A DNA stretch of 17,004 nt from Cyanobacteria bacterium M_surface_7_m2_040 (GTDB taxonomy: Bacteria > Cyanobacteriota > Cyanobacteriia > PCC-6307 > Cyanobiaceae). The notes beneath the pieces were generated by a model. The model ran no database searches, was not told where the DNA came from, and was given only the letters and a program-made list of their open reading frames with translations. Both the position numbers and the translations under genes were made by a program. Position 1 is the first letter of the stretch; each line of letters opens with the position of its first letter. The DNA is taken from NCBI GenBank assembly GCA_016882555.1, contig VGPQ01000002.1:1-17004 (forward strand), read 5' to 3'. Below are positions 8,019-17,004 of the stretch, one piece after another.

Positions 8019-8894
8019 TCAGCCATCGTCGCCGTTTAAGAGCCGTCGCCAGAGCTGCTCAGCCCTGGCGACGGCCTCTTGCCCCTGTGGGCCGGGCAGC
8101 TCAGCCTGGCCTAGCCGACGGATCGGCCGGCAGCCCAGGCTGTTGAGCAGCAGGGCCCCTGTGCTGTGTTCCAGATCGCCGGCACAGAGGCAGCTGTCCT
8201 GCGCCAGCCCCAGCTCCAACGCCCGCTGGCGCATGGTGCCCGCCAGGCAACCGCTCGCCACTGGAGGGGTGTGCCAATGGTTGTCGATCTGCACGAGCAG
8301 ATTGGCACTGGTGGCACAGCACAGATCGCCGTTGCTGCTCAGCAACAGGGCGTCATCGGCACTGGCGTCGTAGGCCTGCCTGCGGGCGATCAGCGCACTG
8401 CCGTAGCCAAAGCTCTTGCATCGGCTCAGCAGGCTGCTGACCTGCCGCACCTCGGTGGGGCTGATGATCACCGTTACAGGCCCAAAGGCCGGCGCCAGGG
8501 CGCTGAGCTGGAGCCAGAACAGGGTGCCGTCGGCTCGTTCATGGTCGGGATCGGGGGCTGCAAGACCCCGAGGGCCGCTGCCACGGCACCAGTTGAGCCG
8601 CATCGCGCCTGTGCCGATGCCGCTGCGGGCGATCGCCTCCTGCACCAGGGCCTCTGCCGCTGCCAGAGGGGGTGGCAGAGGCAGGCCCAGCAGCAGCGCC
8701 CCTTCGCCCCAGCGCCTGTGATGGGCCTGCAGCAGCCTGGGCCGTCCATCCAGCACCAGCACGGTTTCAAACACCCCTTCGGCCAGCAGCAGGCCGCGGG
8801 CGTCGCTGGGAAGCGCCAGCTCAGCGGCTGCGCCCCAGCGGCCCTCGGTCCAGCTCTGAGCGCTGCGGTTGTGGATCCAGGCGATGGTGTTCAT
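8019..8894 (-). CDS. pabC: class IV aminotransferase, probable aminodeoxychorismate lyase PabC
   Basis: PLP-dependent fold-type IV enzyme. Next to pabB the likely reaction is 4-amino-4-deoxychorismate to p-aminobenzoate plus pyruvate, a cytoplasmic step of folate synthesis. The 291-residue product has the N-terminal LLLAEGVFETVLVLDGRPRL region and the catalytic-lysine block LSRCKSFGYGSALIARRQA (Lys160), then the DALLLSSNGDLCCATSANLLV segment. At the place where family members usually carry the Glu that contacts the PLP ring nitrogen (E in TECCAANLF of E. coli PabC), this protein has Cys193. Its ATG 8894 overlaps the pabB stop as ATGA. A branched-chain or D-amino acid transaminase is possible, but the operon favours PabC. 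Confidence 0.82.
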   Translation of the reverse strand: MNTIAWIHNRSAQSWTEGRWGAAAELALPSDARGLLLAEGVFETVLVLDGRPRLLQAHHRRWGEGALLLGLPLPPPLAAAEALVQEAIARSGIGTGAMRLNWCRGSGPRGLAAPDPDHERADGTLFWLQLSALAPAFGPVTVIISPTEVRQVSSLLSRCKSFGYGSALIARRQAYDASADDALLLSSNGDLCCATSANLLVQIDNHWHTPPVASGCLAGTMRQRALELGLAQDSCLCAGDLEHSTGALLLNSLGCRPIRRLGQAELPGPQGQEAVARAEQLWRRLLNGDDG

Positions 8895-10285
8895 GCCAGG
8901 GCCGACAGCAGTGGTTCGATCTTCCAGCCCATCTCGTCGGCTTCGCCCTCGGGGTCGGAATCGGCGACGATCCCGCAGCCTGCATGGGCTCGGAGGCTGC
9001 GGTCCTTGAGCAGCAGCGAGCGAATGATGATGTTGCTGTCAAAGCTGCCGTCGTGGCCCAGGCGAAACAGGCTGCCGCAGTAGGCACCACGGGCCACGGG
9101 CTCCAGCTCGCCGAGGCGTTGGCAGGCCCTGATCTTCGGTGCCCCACTGATCGATCCGCCGGGCCAGCAGGCCTGAAGCAGCGTGGCGATGCCCAGATCA
9201 ACCGGTATCCGCCCTTCGATCACCGAGGTCAGATGGTGCACCTGGCGATAGCTCTCCAGACCCACCAGTTGGGGCACATGGATCGAGCCGGGCTGGCAGA
9301 CGCGGCCCAGATCATTGCGCAGCAGGTCGACGATCATCACGTTTTCGGCCCTGTCCTTGGGACTGCTGACCAGCTCGGCCGCGGCCAGGCCATCCGCCCG
9401 TGGGTCCTGGTGTCGCGGCCGGGTGCCCTTGATCGGCCGTGTTTCCACCAGTCCGTCGGGGTGGCGCTGCAGAAACCGTTCCGGTGAGCTGCACAGCACC
9501 GCCTCCCCCGCCGCCTGATCACAACCGATCGCCAGGCCCCCGAAGGGTGCTGGGCAATGCCGGCGCAGTTGCCGGTAGAGCATTAGTGCTTCATCGCCTC
9601 TGCTGGCGCGCGATGCCGGCAGGATCGTCTCGCAGCAGCTGGTGAGGTTGGCCTGGAACAGATCTCCAGCGGCGATCCAGCGGCGGATCTGCTCCACCTG
9701 ATCGGCAAACTGGCTGCGGTCGGTGTGCCACTGCCACTGCCACTGCCGCCCGATGCCCTCAGGCCCGTTGGCCGCGTCTGGGTGATCGGCCACTCCTGGG
9801 GGCTCCAGTGGCAGGGCCGCGATCAGTGACCGCAGCGTTTCGAGCAGCTCCTGCTGCTTTGTCACTCCACTGCGAGCCTCCAGCCACAGCTGACGTTGCT
9901 GCAGATCAAACACCAGTTCATGGCTGAAGCCGGCCGCCCACAGCACGGCCATGGCGGGGTCCTTCCAGTGCCCGCCGGGCTCCACCCAGGCGCCGGCCTC
10001 ATAGGCGAGCCATCCCATCCAGCTGCTGTGGATGGTGCTGCTGTGGAGCTGTTCCTCCAGCTGCGCCAACGCTGCAAAGGGATCCTCACCAAGGGCAGCG
10101 CCAGGCAGGCCGCGGCAGCAGATGCTGGCCTGGGGGGCAAAGCCCAGCCGGCCCCAACGCCCCAGATCGGAGCCATCGCCATCGAGCCAGACCAGGCCCT
10201 GCGAGCCCACGTGGCGTGCCACGGCCTCGACCACCAGCTCTGGCTCACGCCAGGGCAGGTGCTCTCGCCACAACCCTCCATTCAT
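8891..10285 (-). CDS. pabB: aminodeoxychorismate synthase component I PabB
   Basis: Chorismate-utilising enzyme that makes 4-amino-4-deoxychorismate, with ammonia from a PabA glutaminase not encoded here. The 464-residue product has an N-terminal anthranilate-synthase-I-like domain ([12 protein letters not shown], 89-100) and a C-terminal chorismate-binding domain from about 190: [11 protein letters not shown] (205-215), [14 protein letters not shown] (284-291), [10 protein letters not shown] (320-329), GSISGAPK (377-384) and the closing [14 protein letters not shown]. Lys286 in PIKGT is the nucleophile typical of PabB; TrpE has Ala there (PIAGT), so anthranilate synthase is unlikely. ATG 10285 overlaps the queC stop (ATGA), whereas the longer open frame would run into queC. 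A hexanucleotide repeat encodes a QWQWQW run at residues 181-186. Confidence 0.93.
   Translation of the reverse strand: MNGGLWREHLPWREPELVVEAVARHVGSQGLVWLDGDGSDLGRWGRLGFAPQASICCRGLPGAALGEDPFAALAQLEEQLHSSTIHSSWMGWLAYEAGAWVEPGGHWKDPAMAVLWAAGFSHELVFDLQQRQLWLEARSGVTKQQELLETLRSLIAALPLEPPGVADHPDAANGPEGIGRQWQWQWHTDRSQFADQVEQIRRWIAAGDLFQANLTSCCETILPASRASRGDEALMLYRQLRRHCPAPFGGLAIGCDQAAGEAVLCSSPERFLQRHPDGLVETRPIKGTRPRHQDPRADGLAAAELVSSPKDRAENVMIVDLLRNDLGRVCQPGSIHVPQLVGLESYRQVHHLTSVIEGRIPVDLGIATLLQACWPGGSISGAPKIRACQRLGELEPVARGAYCGSLFRLGHDGSFDSNIIIRSLLLKDRSLRAHAGCGIVADSDPEGEADEMGWKIEPLLSALA
9727..9744. repeat. GCCACT hexanucleotide tandem repeat, 3 copies
   Basis: Three perfect copies of GCCACT inside pabB encode alternating Gln-Trp in the linker between its two domains. 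The copy number could vary by slippage without changing frame. Confidence 0.6.
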
Positions 10286-11004
10286 GGCTGCTGCTGGTGT
10301 TGACGCTGAGCCCAGGGGCTCGCCAGCTCGGGGTGACCGGCCTCGATCAGGGCGCTGTCGCGGATGCGGCAGCTGTCGCACACACCGCAGGGTTCATCGC
10401 CGCCGCTGTAGCAGCTCCAGGTGCTGGCGATGGGCACCCCCAGCCGCAGGCCCTGCTGCACGATCTCGCTTTTGCTCCAGTGCACCAGCGGCGCCCACAG
10501 CTCGGTGGCCCGGCCCTCGCGGCCGTCCTTGCTGCTGAGCCTGGCCAGCTGCTGGAAGGTCTTCAGATAATCGGGTCGGCAGTCGGGATAGCCCGAGTAG
10601 TCGACGGCGTTGACGCCCAGCACCAACCGTTCAGCGCCCCGGGCTTCGGCCAGGCTGAGCCCCAGGGCGATGAACACCGTGTTGCGCCCGGGCACGTAGG
10701 TGTTGGGTATCACGTCGTCGACCACGCCCGTGGTGGGCACGGGGATGCTGTCATCGGTGAGGGCCGAGCCGCCCCAGGCCGCCAGATTCACCTCCAGGAT
10801 GTGGTGTTCCTGGATCTTGAGTGCCCGGGCGATCGCAGCGGCCGCGTCCAGTTCGCGCCGATGCCGCTGGCCGTAATCGAGCGACAGGGCGATCAGCCGG
10901 TAGCCCGCCTCAAGCGCCAGGGCGGCTGCGGTGGCCGAATCGAGGCCGCCCGACAGCAGGGCGATGGCGGTGGGGCGCTGGTCTGCAGGGGTGCTGCCGG
11001 TCAT
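10282..11004 (-). CDS. queC: 7-cyano-7-deazaguanine (preQ0) synthase QueC
   Basis: ATP-dependent enzyme that converts 7-carboxy-7-deazaguanine to preQ0 in the queuosine pathway. The 240-residue protein has the PP-loop SGGLDS (18-23), the [11 protein letters not shown] block (42-52), [16 protein letters not shown] (105-120), and the zinc site [19 protein letters not shown] with Cys198, 206, 209 and 212. The frame stays open to 11337, but ATG 11004 gives the normal family length and N-terminus. The last residues are Gln/His-rich (QRQHQQQP). Its stop overlaps the pabB start, so queC-pabB-pabC probably form one operon. The partner gene queE is 0.6 kb away on the same strand, separated by a divergently read ecotin gene. 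Confidence 0.96.
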   Translation of the reverse strand: MTGSTPADQRPTAIALLSGGLDSATAAALALEAGYRLIALSLDYGQRHRRELDAAAAIARALKIQEHHILEVNLAAWGGSALTDDSIPVPTTGVVDDVIPNTYVPGRNTVFIALGLSLAEARGAERLVLGVNAVDYSGYPDCRPDYLKTFQQLARLSSKDGREGRATELWAPLVHWSKSEIVQQGLRLGVPIASTWSCYSGGDEPCGVCDSCRIRDSALIEAGHPELASPWAQRQHQQQP

Positions 11005-11066
11005 GAATCCAGGGTGCCAGATCGGAGCGGCCTGGGCAGGATGGAGATCCTCTGCTCTGTGATCGC

Positions 11067-11594
11067 GTGCTGCATCGCCCTGTGGCCCAGGTTTTCGCCG
11101 TTGCTGCGGCCGTTCCGTTGCTGCTGGCCAGCGCCGCTGCCCTGGCGATTCCGCGGCTCGACCTGTCGGCCTATCCCGCGCCGGCCAAGGGGGAGCGCCG
11201 CTGGGTGATCCAGCTGCCCGGTCTGTTGCCCCCCACAAAGGATCCGTCGCTGTCGCCCGATCCGCGCGACTGGCGGGTGCAGCTGATCGTCGGGCAGATG
11301 GCCAGCGTCGATTGCAACCAGCACAGCTTTGCTGCACAGTTGCGCCCCTGGAAGCTGAGTGAGGCCACGCCCCAGGTGTTTCGGGTGGTCAACGTCGGCC
11401 CGCTCGTGTCAACCCGCATGGCCTGCCCGCCCGATCAGGCACGCCGCCAGGCCTTTGTGACCATGGCGGGCAAGCCCTATGTGGTGCCTTACAACGCCAG
11501 CCGGCCGATCGTTGTGTATGCGCCTGAGGCCCTGCAGCTGCGCTGGCGCCTGTGGAAAGCCGAGCGCGAGCCCCGCGACGCCCAGGCGCTCTGA
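11067..11594 (+). CDS. eco: ecotin, periplasmic serine protease inhibitor
   Basis: Ecotin family: dimeric periplasmic inhibitors of trypsin-fold serine proteases. The 175-residue product has a signal peptide (cleavage predicted near ALA-IP, residue 27) and matches ecotin along its length: [15 protein letters not shown] (36-50), [14 protein letters not shown] (73-86), VSTRMACP (114-121) and the end [20 protein letters not shown], against IVVYTPDNVDVKYRVWKAE in E. coli. Cys83 and Cys120 correspond to the single ecotin disulfide (Cys50-Cys87). The reactive bond is Arg117-Met118, so P1 is Arg instead of the Met84 of E. coli. The GTG start at 11067 is inferred from the signal peptide; no clear ribosome site is seen, and GTG 11082 is an alternative. 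It is divergent from queC (62 bases between starts) and ends 2 bases from the queE stop. Confidence 0.88.
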   Translation: MLHRPVAQVFAVAAAVPLLLASAAALAIPRLDLSAYPAPAKGERRWVIQLPGLLPPTKDPSLSPDPRDWRVQLIVGQMASVDCNQHSFAAQLRPWKLSEATPQVFRVVNVGPLVSTRMACPPDQARRQAFVTMAGKPYVVPYNASRPIVVYAPEALQLRWRLWKAEREPRDAQAL

Positions 11595-11596
11595 GT

Positions 11597-12268
11597 TCAG
11601 CGGATCGCCAGCCATTTGTGGGTCTGCAGGCTGAGGCGCCACTGGGGGTGACGGCGCACATGCTCCACTGCCAGCTGAAGCCCTGAGGCGTTGTCCCAGG
11701 CGGGCTGGAGCAGCAGCGCCGCAGCGGCCCTGCTGCCGCGCTGGTTGCAGGCCTCGCCAGCCATGGCTTCGGCGAAGACCAGATCAGCGGGGCTGCCCAC
11801 CACCACCTTGAGTTCGTCGCACAGCCCCAGCAGCTCGCTGGTGGGGGGCCTGTGCGGTTTGGGCGACAGCGTGATCCAGTTGAAGCGACCGCTGAGTGGA
11901 TCCACCCCACTGGTTTCCAGATGCAGCGGTAGGGGTGTCGTGCCGCTGGCCCGCACCGCAGCCAGTGCCGCGCACAGGGGTCCCAGATCGTGGTGCAGCG
12001 GCTCGCCGCCGGTGATCACCACAAAAGCAGCCCCAGAGCGGGCCGCGGCCTCTGCCTCTGCGGCCAGCGCCGTGGTGGTTCGCGTTGGGTGATGCCCCTC
12101 GGGCCATGACTGTTTGGTGTCACACCAGCTGCAGCCCACACGGCAGCCGCCAAGGCGAATGAAGAAGGCGCTGCGGCCGCTGTGGAGGCCTTCTCCCTGC
12201 AGGGAGTGGAAGGTTTCCACCACCGGCAACGCCAGCGGTGAAGCTGATTGCATCGGATCCGCCTTCAT
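11597..12268 (-). CDS. queE: 7-carboxy-7-deazaguanine synthase QueE
   Basis: Radical SAM enzyme that contracts the ring of 6-carboxy-tetrahydropterin to 7-carboxy-7-deazaguanine, the substrate of QueC. The 223-residue product has the N-terminal ETFHSLQGEGLHSGRSAFFIR (18-38), a CxxxCxxC iron-sulfur motif CRVGCSWCD (Cys42, 46, 49), the SAM-binding TGGEP (86-90), HLETSG (116-121) and the C-terminal SLQTHKWLAIR. Start choices are TTG 12274, ATG 12268 and ATG 12253; ATG 12268 is preferred because it is the first ATG and leaves the conserved N-terminal motif near residue 20. queE is on the same strand as queC but not contiguous. Confidence 0.95.
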   Translation of the reverse strand: MKADPMQSASPLALPVVETFHSLQGEGLHSGRSAFFIRLGGCRVGCSWCDTKQSWPEGHHPTRTTTALAAEAEAAARSGAAFVVITGGEPLHHDLGPLCAALAAVRASGTTPLPLHLETSGVDPLSGRFNWITLSPKPHRPPTSELLGLCDELKVVVGSPADLVFAEAMAGEACNQRGSRAAAALLLQPAWDNASGLQLAVEHVRRHPQWRLSLQTHKWLAIR

Positions 12269-12455
12269 CAACAAAGCCTAACCAGGGGCCAATCGCTGGG
12301 CGTTTTCGCTGCAGATCAGTGGGTGCGGCGATGACGCCTGCGTGTGTTCATCAAACTCGATGTGCGTTGATTGATGCTCGCTTCAGCCTGCAGCAATCGC
12401 GGTGAAAAAGTGAGCACCAATCCATTGCTGCTTGGTTTGATGAATAAACAGGATC

Positions 12456-12472
12456 GGAGCTTCGGCTCCTTT
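12456..12472 (+). promoter_or_regulatory. C(UUCG)G hairpin in the leader of the first double-glycine peptide gene
   Basis: GGAGC TTCG GCTCC is a 5-bp stem closed by the very stable C(UUCG)G tetraloop, followed by TTT. It lies 32 bases before the ATG at 12504. It could be a weak terminator or an mRNA 5' stabiliser. The rest of the gap between queE and this gene (12269-12503, 235 bases) holds no other structure I can defend. Confidence 0.45.
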
Positions 12473-12503
12473 GCTTAACACTTCAATCATTGATTTCTTG
12501 ATC

Positions 12504-12749
12504 ATGACTAAGCTCACTTTCCTTGCTCCCGAGCAGCTTGAGGCCATCAGTGGTGGCAACGGCTGGCCCATGCGTGGTGGATCGACCACGACCACTTCCA
12601 CCTCTTGGGTCTTCAGCTCTGCGTCTTACAGCAACTCGCTGAGGCAGTCGAATCTTGCCACCAATCTGGTCTTTGGCGGTGGCAAGAATAGCTTCGCTGG
12701 CATCATCAACGAGCAAAGCAATCTGGCCTTCCAGACCATTGCTGCCTGA
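12504..12749 (+). CDS. small secreted protein with double-glycine leader and QxNxA repeats
   Basis: 81-residue protein. The leader MTKLTFLAPEQLEAISGG fits the double-glycine type (hydrophobic L..L...EQL..I.GG) cut by C39 peptidases after Gly17-Gly18. The mature part is small and polar: a Ser/Thr stretch (27-34), then two QSNLA repeats (Gln48 and Gln71, 23 residues apart) separated by an FGGGKNSF turn. This Asn/Gln ladder resembles curlin repeats and the EbfG matrix proteins of Synechococcus elongatus, which also have GG leaders; that link is inferred. No Cys is present, so a lanthipeptide is unlikely. ATG 12504 places the leader at the very start; TTG 12471 would add 11 residues and run into the UUCG hairpin. 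No clear ribosome site. A strong terminator follows. Confidence 0.72.
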   Translation: MTKLTFLAPEQLEAISGGNGWPMRGGSTTTTSTSWVFSSASYSNSLRQSNLATNLVFGGGKNSFAGIINEQSNLAFQTIAA

Positions 12750-12773
12750 GCCCAGCTCGTCTCTGCCTGAATA

Positions 12774-12801
12774 GGGAAGCTTAGTTTCTTCCCCTTTTTT
12801 T
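12774..12801 (+). terminator. intrinsic terminator after the first double-glycine peptide gene
   Basis: GGGAAG (12774-12779), 8-base loop, CTTCCC (12788-12793), then C and a run of seven T (12795-12801). It is the best intrinsic terminator in the window. It separates the two peptide genes, only 19 bases before the second ATG, so they may be expressed at different levels. Confidence 0.85.
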
Positions 12802-12819
12802 ACTTTCACCATTTGAGCC

Positions 12820-13074
12820 ATGATTGAACTCACTGAGCTTCATTGCGAACAGATCTGTGGTGGCTACCGCGGTGGCCCGATGGCTGCCTCCGGTCGCGGT
12901 CTTGGCCGGACGCTGCTGGCCCCTGTTGCAGCCAGCACCACCACGGCCACAAGCACATCGCTGACCAGCGTCTTCAACGTCAACCCGCAGATCAATGTGG
13001 CGGTGAATCTGGCCCTGTTTGACAGCAGTGTCAGCAACACCCAGGGCAATGGATCTGCCCTCATCGTTGCCTGA
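12820..13074 (+). CDS. second small protein with double-glycine leader, paralogue-like
   Basis: 84-residue protein. The leader MIELTELHCEQICGG shares the L..L..EQ.(x)GG pattern with the first peptide, with predicted cleavage after Gly14-Gly15. The mature part begins with a Gly/Arg-rich stretch (YRGGPMAASGRGLGR), then a Ser/Thr/Ala-rich stretch (39-50), then QINVAVNLALF (57-67) and NTQGNGSA (73-80), echoing the QSNLATNLVF of its neighbour. The similarity suggests a related pair that has diverged. Both Cys residues (9 and 13) lie in the leader. ATG 12820 has only a weak GAG ribosome site. The stop is 17 bases before a C39 peptidase fragment on the same strand, so the two are probably co-transcribed. 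Function unknown; a secreted matrix or bacteriocin-like role is possible. Confidence 0.7.
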   Translation: MIELTELHCEQICGGYRGGPMAASGRGLGRTLLAPVAASTTTATSTSLTSVFNVNPQINVAVNLALFDSSVSNTQGNGSALIVA

Positions 13075-13091
13075 GCGGTGCCGCCGAAGAC

Positions 13092-13274
13092 ATGACTGCT
13101 TCGACCTGGCCTCAAGGGGTGTTTGCGCTCCAGCGTTGGCTGCGGCGTTGGTTGGCGCGACGGGCTGAGCCGCTGCCTTGTGTGCGTCAGCACGACGAGG
13201 AAGATTGCGGCGCGGCCTGTGTGGCCACCATCTGCCTCGCCCATGGGCGGTCGTTGCCCGTTACCCCGAGTTGA
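13092..13274 (+). pseudogene. truncated C39 (double-glycine) peptidase / exporter fragment
   Basis: Only the first part of a peptidase-containing ABC exporter of bacteriocin type is present: 60 residues, with PLPCVRQHDEEDCGAACVA (27-45). Gln33 (oxyanion hole) and the nucleophile Cys39 in DCGAAC are intact. The catalytic His and Asp, the membrane domain and the ATPase are all missing; the frame ends in TGA at 13272 a few residues after HGRSLPV. An intact protein would have about 700 residues, so it cannot export alone. Its place directly after two double-glycine peptides supports the identity. Confidence 0.72.
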
Positions 13275-13415
13275 TCGGCTGGGTGTACTTCAGCGCCCCC
13301 CAGCCCCGCTGGATTCCATTGGCGACCGGCCATGAGGACTGGACCTTGCCGGACCCCTTGCTGCTGCTGGTGACCGCACCGCCGGAGCCCCGTTCCCTTC
13401 CCTGCGAGCTTCTCG

Positions 13416-15989
<2,574 letters not shown>

Positions 15990-16047
15990 TCAATGTACCG
16001 ACCGCGTACCGACCGCCACCAGGGGGGGCACTGCCGCGGCGCCAGAC

Positions 16048-16533
16048 TCAGCCTTCCAACAGGCTCCTCAGCATCCAGGCCGTTTTTTCATGGATCTGCA
16101 GCCGCTGGGTGAGCAGGTCGGCGCTGGGCTGGTCGTTGGCGTCATCGGCCAGGGCGAAGACGCGGCGCACCGTGCGGGCCACGGCCTCGTGGCCTGCGAC
16201 CAGTTCGCGCACCATGGCCAGGGCCTCCGGCACGCCCTGGGCATCGCTGATGGAGGCCAGGCTGCTGTAGGTGCTGCTGCCGTAGGGGGCCTTGCAGCCC
16301 AGGGAGCGAATGCGCTCGGCGATCTCGTCGAGGGCCAGCCAGAGCTCGTTGTATTGACCCTCAAACATCAGGTGCAGGGTGTTGAACATCGGCCCCGTGA
16401 CGTTCCAGTGGAAGCCATGGGTTTTGGCGTAGAGCACCCAGGTGTCGGCCAGAACATGGCCGAGCCCCTCAGCGATCTGCAGGCGCTGTGCGTCGGGGAT
16501 GCCGATGTCGATCGACGGAGAGGTGCCACCCAT
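16048..16533 (-). CDS. dps: Dps-family ferritin-like DNA-protection protein
   Basis: Dodecameric mini-ferritin that oxidises and stores iron using peroxide and can shield DNA under stress. The 161-residue product has the Dps signature [20 protein letters not shown] (35-54) and the inter-subunit ferroxidase residues His42, His54, Glu58, Asp69 and Glu73 (equivalent to H51, H63, D67, D78 and E82 of E. coli; D67 is replaced by Glu here). The N-terminal tail is short and not basic, so strong DNA binding is not obvious. ATG 16533 gives a normal family length. It lies between the sigma factor gene and pyrG on the same strand. An AT-rich stretch (16541-16562) just upstream may hold its promoter, but I cannot define the elements. 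Confidence 0.93.
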   Translation of the reverse strand: MGGTSPSIDIGIPDAQRLQIAEGLGHVLADTWVLYAKTHGFHWNVTGPMFNTLHLMFEGQYNELWLALDEIAERIRSLGCKAPYGSSTYSSLASISDAQGVPEALAMVRELVAGHEAVARTVRRVFALADDANDQPSADLLTQRLQIHEKTAWMLRSLLEG

Positions 16534-16610
16534 GGTGCTAACTCATACTCATTTCGTTTTAACCGGATGCGGCCTGTTTGGGCGTGGCGCCGCGGGGCTT
16601 GTGATCTTTG

Positions 16611-16630
16611 TTGATCCGGGTTGATCCGGG
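16611..16630. repeat. perfect 10-bp tandem duplication
   Basis: TTGATCCGGG occurs twice in direct succession, 2 bases past the sigma factor stop codon, in the 99-base gap before dps. It looks like a simple duplication; no function is evident. Confidence 0.7.
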
Positions 16631-16632
16631 TC

Positions 16633-17004
16633 TCAGTCGAGGGCGCCCAGGTAATCGCGCAGTGTGCAGCGGTTCTGGGGTTGCCTCAGCTTGTGCAGGG
16701 CTCGCGTCTCGATCTGCCGCACCCGTTCACGCGACAACTGCAGCCGTTCGCCGATTTCGCTGAGGCTGCGCGGGACATCGCTCCCCAGGCCAAAGCGCTC
16801 GCGGATCACCTCGCCTTCGCGGCTGTTCAGTTGCAGCAGCAGCGATTCGATCGTCTCGTGCAGCTGCCGGCGGCTCAGCTCTTGCTCCGGTGTGGGGTGC
16901 GGATCCTCCAGCAGGTCCTTGAGGGGCGTGTCCTGCTCGGGGCCCACCCTCTGCTCCAGCGACACCGGCTGGCGCTGCTGTTGCAGGATGCTGCGCACGC
17001 TCGT
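16633..17004 (-). CDS. sigma-70 family RNA polymerase sigma factor, C-terminal part (5' end beyond window)
   Basis: Only the last 123 residues are in the window. The end of the conserved region 3 area is followed by region 4: HETIESLLLQLNSREGEVI, RFGLG, and the helix-turn-helix SLSEIGERLQLSRERVRQIE that contacts the -35 element, ending ALHKLRQPQNRCTLRDYLGALD. This is the group 1/group 2 (RpoD/SigA-like) pattern; the ending differs from that of principal cyanobacterial SigA as I remember it, so a group 2 sigma is more likely. The true start lies beyond 17004; GTG 16998 is internal to the gene. Its downstream neighbour is dps on the same strand. Confidence 0.9.
   Translation of the reverse strand, partial: TSVRSILQQQRQPVSLEQRVGPEQDTPLKDLLEDPHPTPEQELSRRQLHETIESLLLQLNSREGEVIRERFGLGSDVPRSLSEIGERLQLSRERVRQIETRALHKLRQPQNRCTLRDYLGALD

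Noticed and set aside
8891..10285. Anthranilate synthase TrpE instead of PabB
   Set aside because: The motif is PIKGT with the PabB nucleophile Lys rather than PIAGT, and the gene is coupled to a PabC-like lyase.
12504..13074. Lanthipeptide or prochlorosin precursor genes
   Set aside because: The mature parts have no Cys for thioether rings, the leaders are short and not Nif11-like, and no LanM-type modifying gene is in the window.
16998..16998. GTG at 16998 as the start of a short 121-residue sigma-like protein
   Set aside because: The frame continues past the window edge and only the C-terminal sigma regions are present, so this is an internal codon of a longer gene.

Overview
The window looks like the chromosome of a GC-rich picocyanobacterium of the Synechococcus/Cyanobium type. 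This is inferred from the five-gene cyanobacterial-style urea transporter (urtABCDE) next to ureG, a probable NtcA-type promoter, high GC at third codon positions, and a mix of housekeeping genes (pyrG, dps, a group 2-like sigma factor, queuosine and folate genes). No rRNA, tRNA, insertion sequence or CRISPR array was seen.

Layout. Positions 1-1263 (minus) hold the start of an MCE/MlaD-like protein and an unusually short MlaE-like permease, overlapping by ATGA: part of a lipid transport system. Positions 1330-7305 (plus) hold ureG, then urtA-B-C-D-E. An NtcA-like box with a correctly spaced -10 element precedes urtA. A strong hairpin with alternative pairing partners lies between urtA and urtB. 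A small exported protein of unknown function follows (7516-7995). Positions 8019-11004 (minus) form a tightly coupled queC-pabB-pabC operon with ATGA overlaps. A divergent plus-strand gene (11067-11594) encodes a recognisable ecotin, a periplasmic serine protease inhibitor, with Arg at the predicted P1 position. queE (minus) ends 2 bases from it.

The accessory and most novel part is 12456-14249. Two small proteins with double-glycine leaders have Ser/Thr-rich and Asn/Gln-rich mature parts carrying QxNxA repeats that resemble curli or cyanobacterial EbfG-like matrix proteins. They are followed by a truncated C39 (double-glycine) peptidase fragment, an orphan coding-like stretch in another frame, and a predicted outer-membrane beta-barrel protein. 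This reads as a decayed or rearranged secretion locus whose substrates are intact but whose dedicated exporter is broken, so export would need a transporter elsewhere.

The right end (14208-17004, minus) carries a sigma factor (its start lies outside the window), a Dps ferritin-like protein, and CTP synthase, whose C-terminal tail overlaps the convergent beta-barrel gene by 42 bases.

Functional links. The Urt proteins import urea and UreG helps assemble the nickel urease, but no ureABCDEF gene is visible here. QueC and QueE act in deazaguanine (preQ0) synthesis, and PabB/PabC make p-aminobenzoate for folate.
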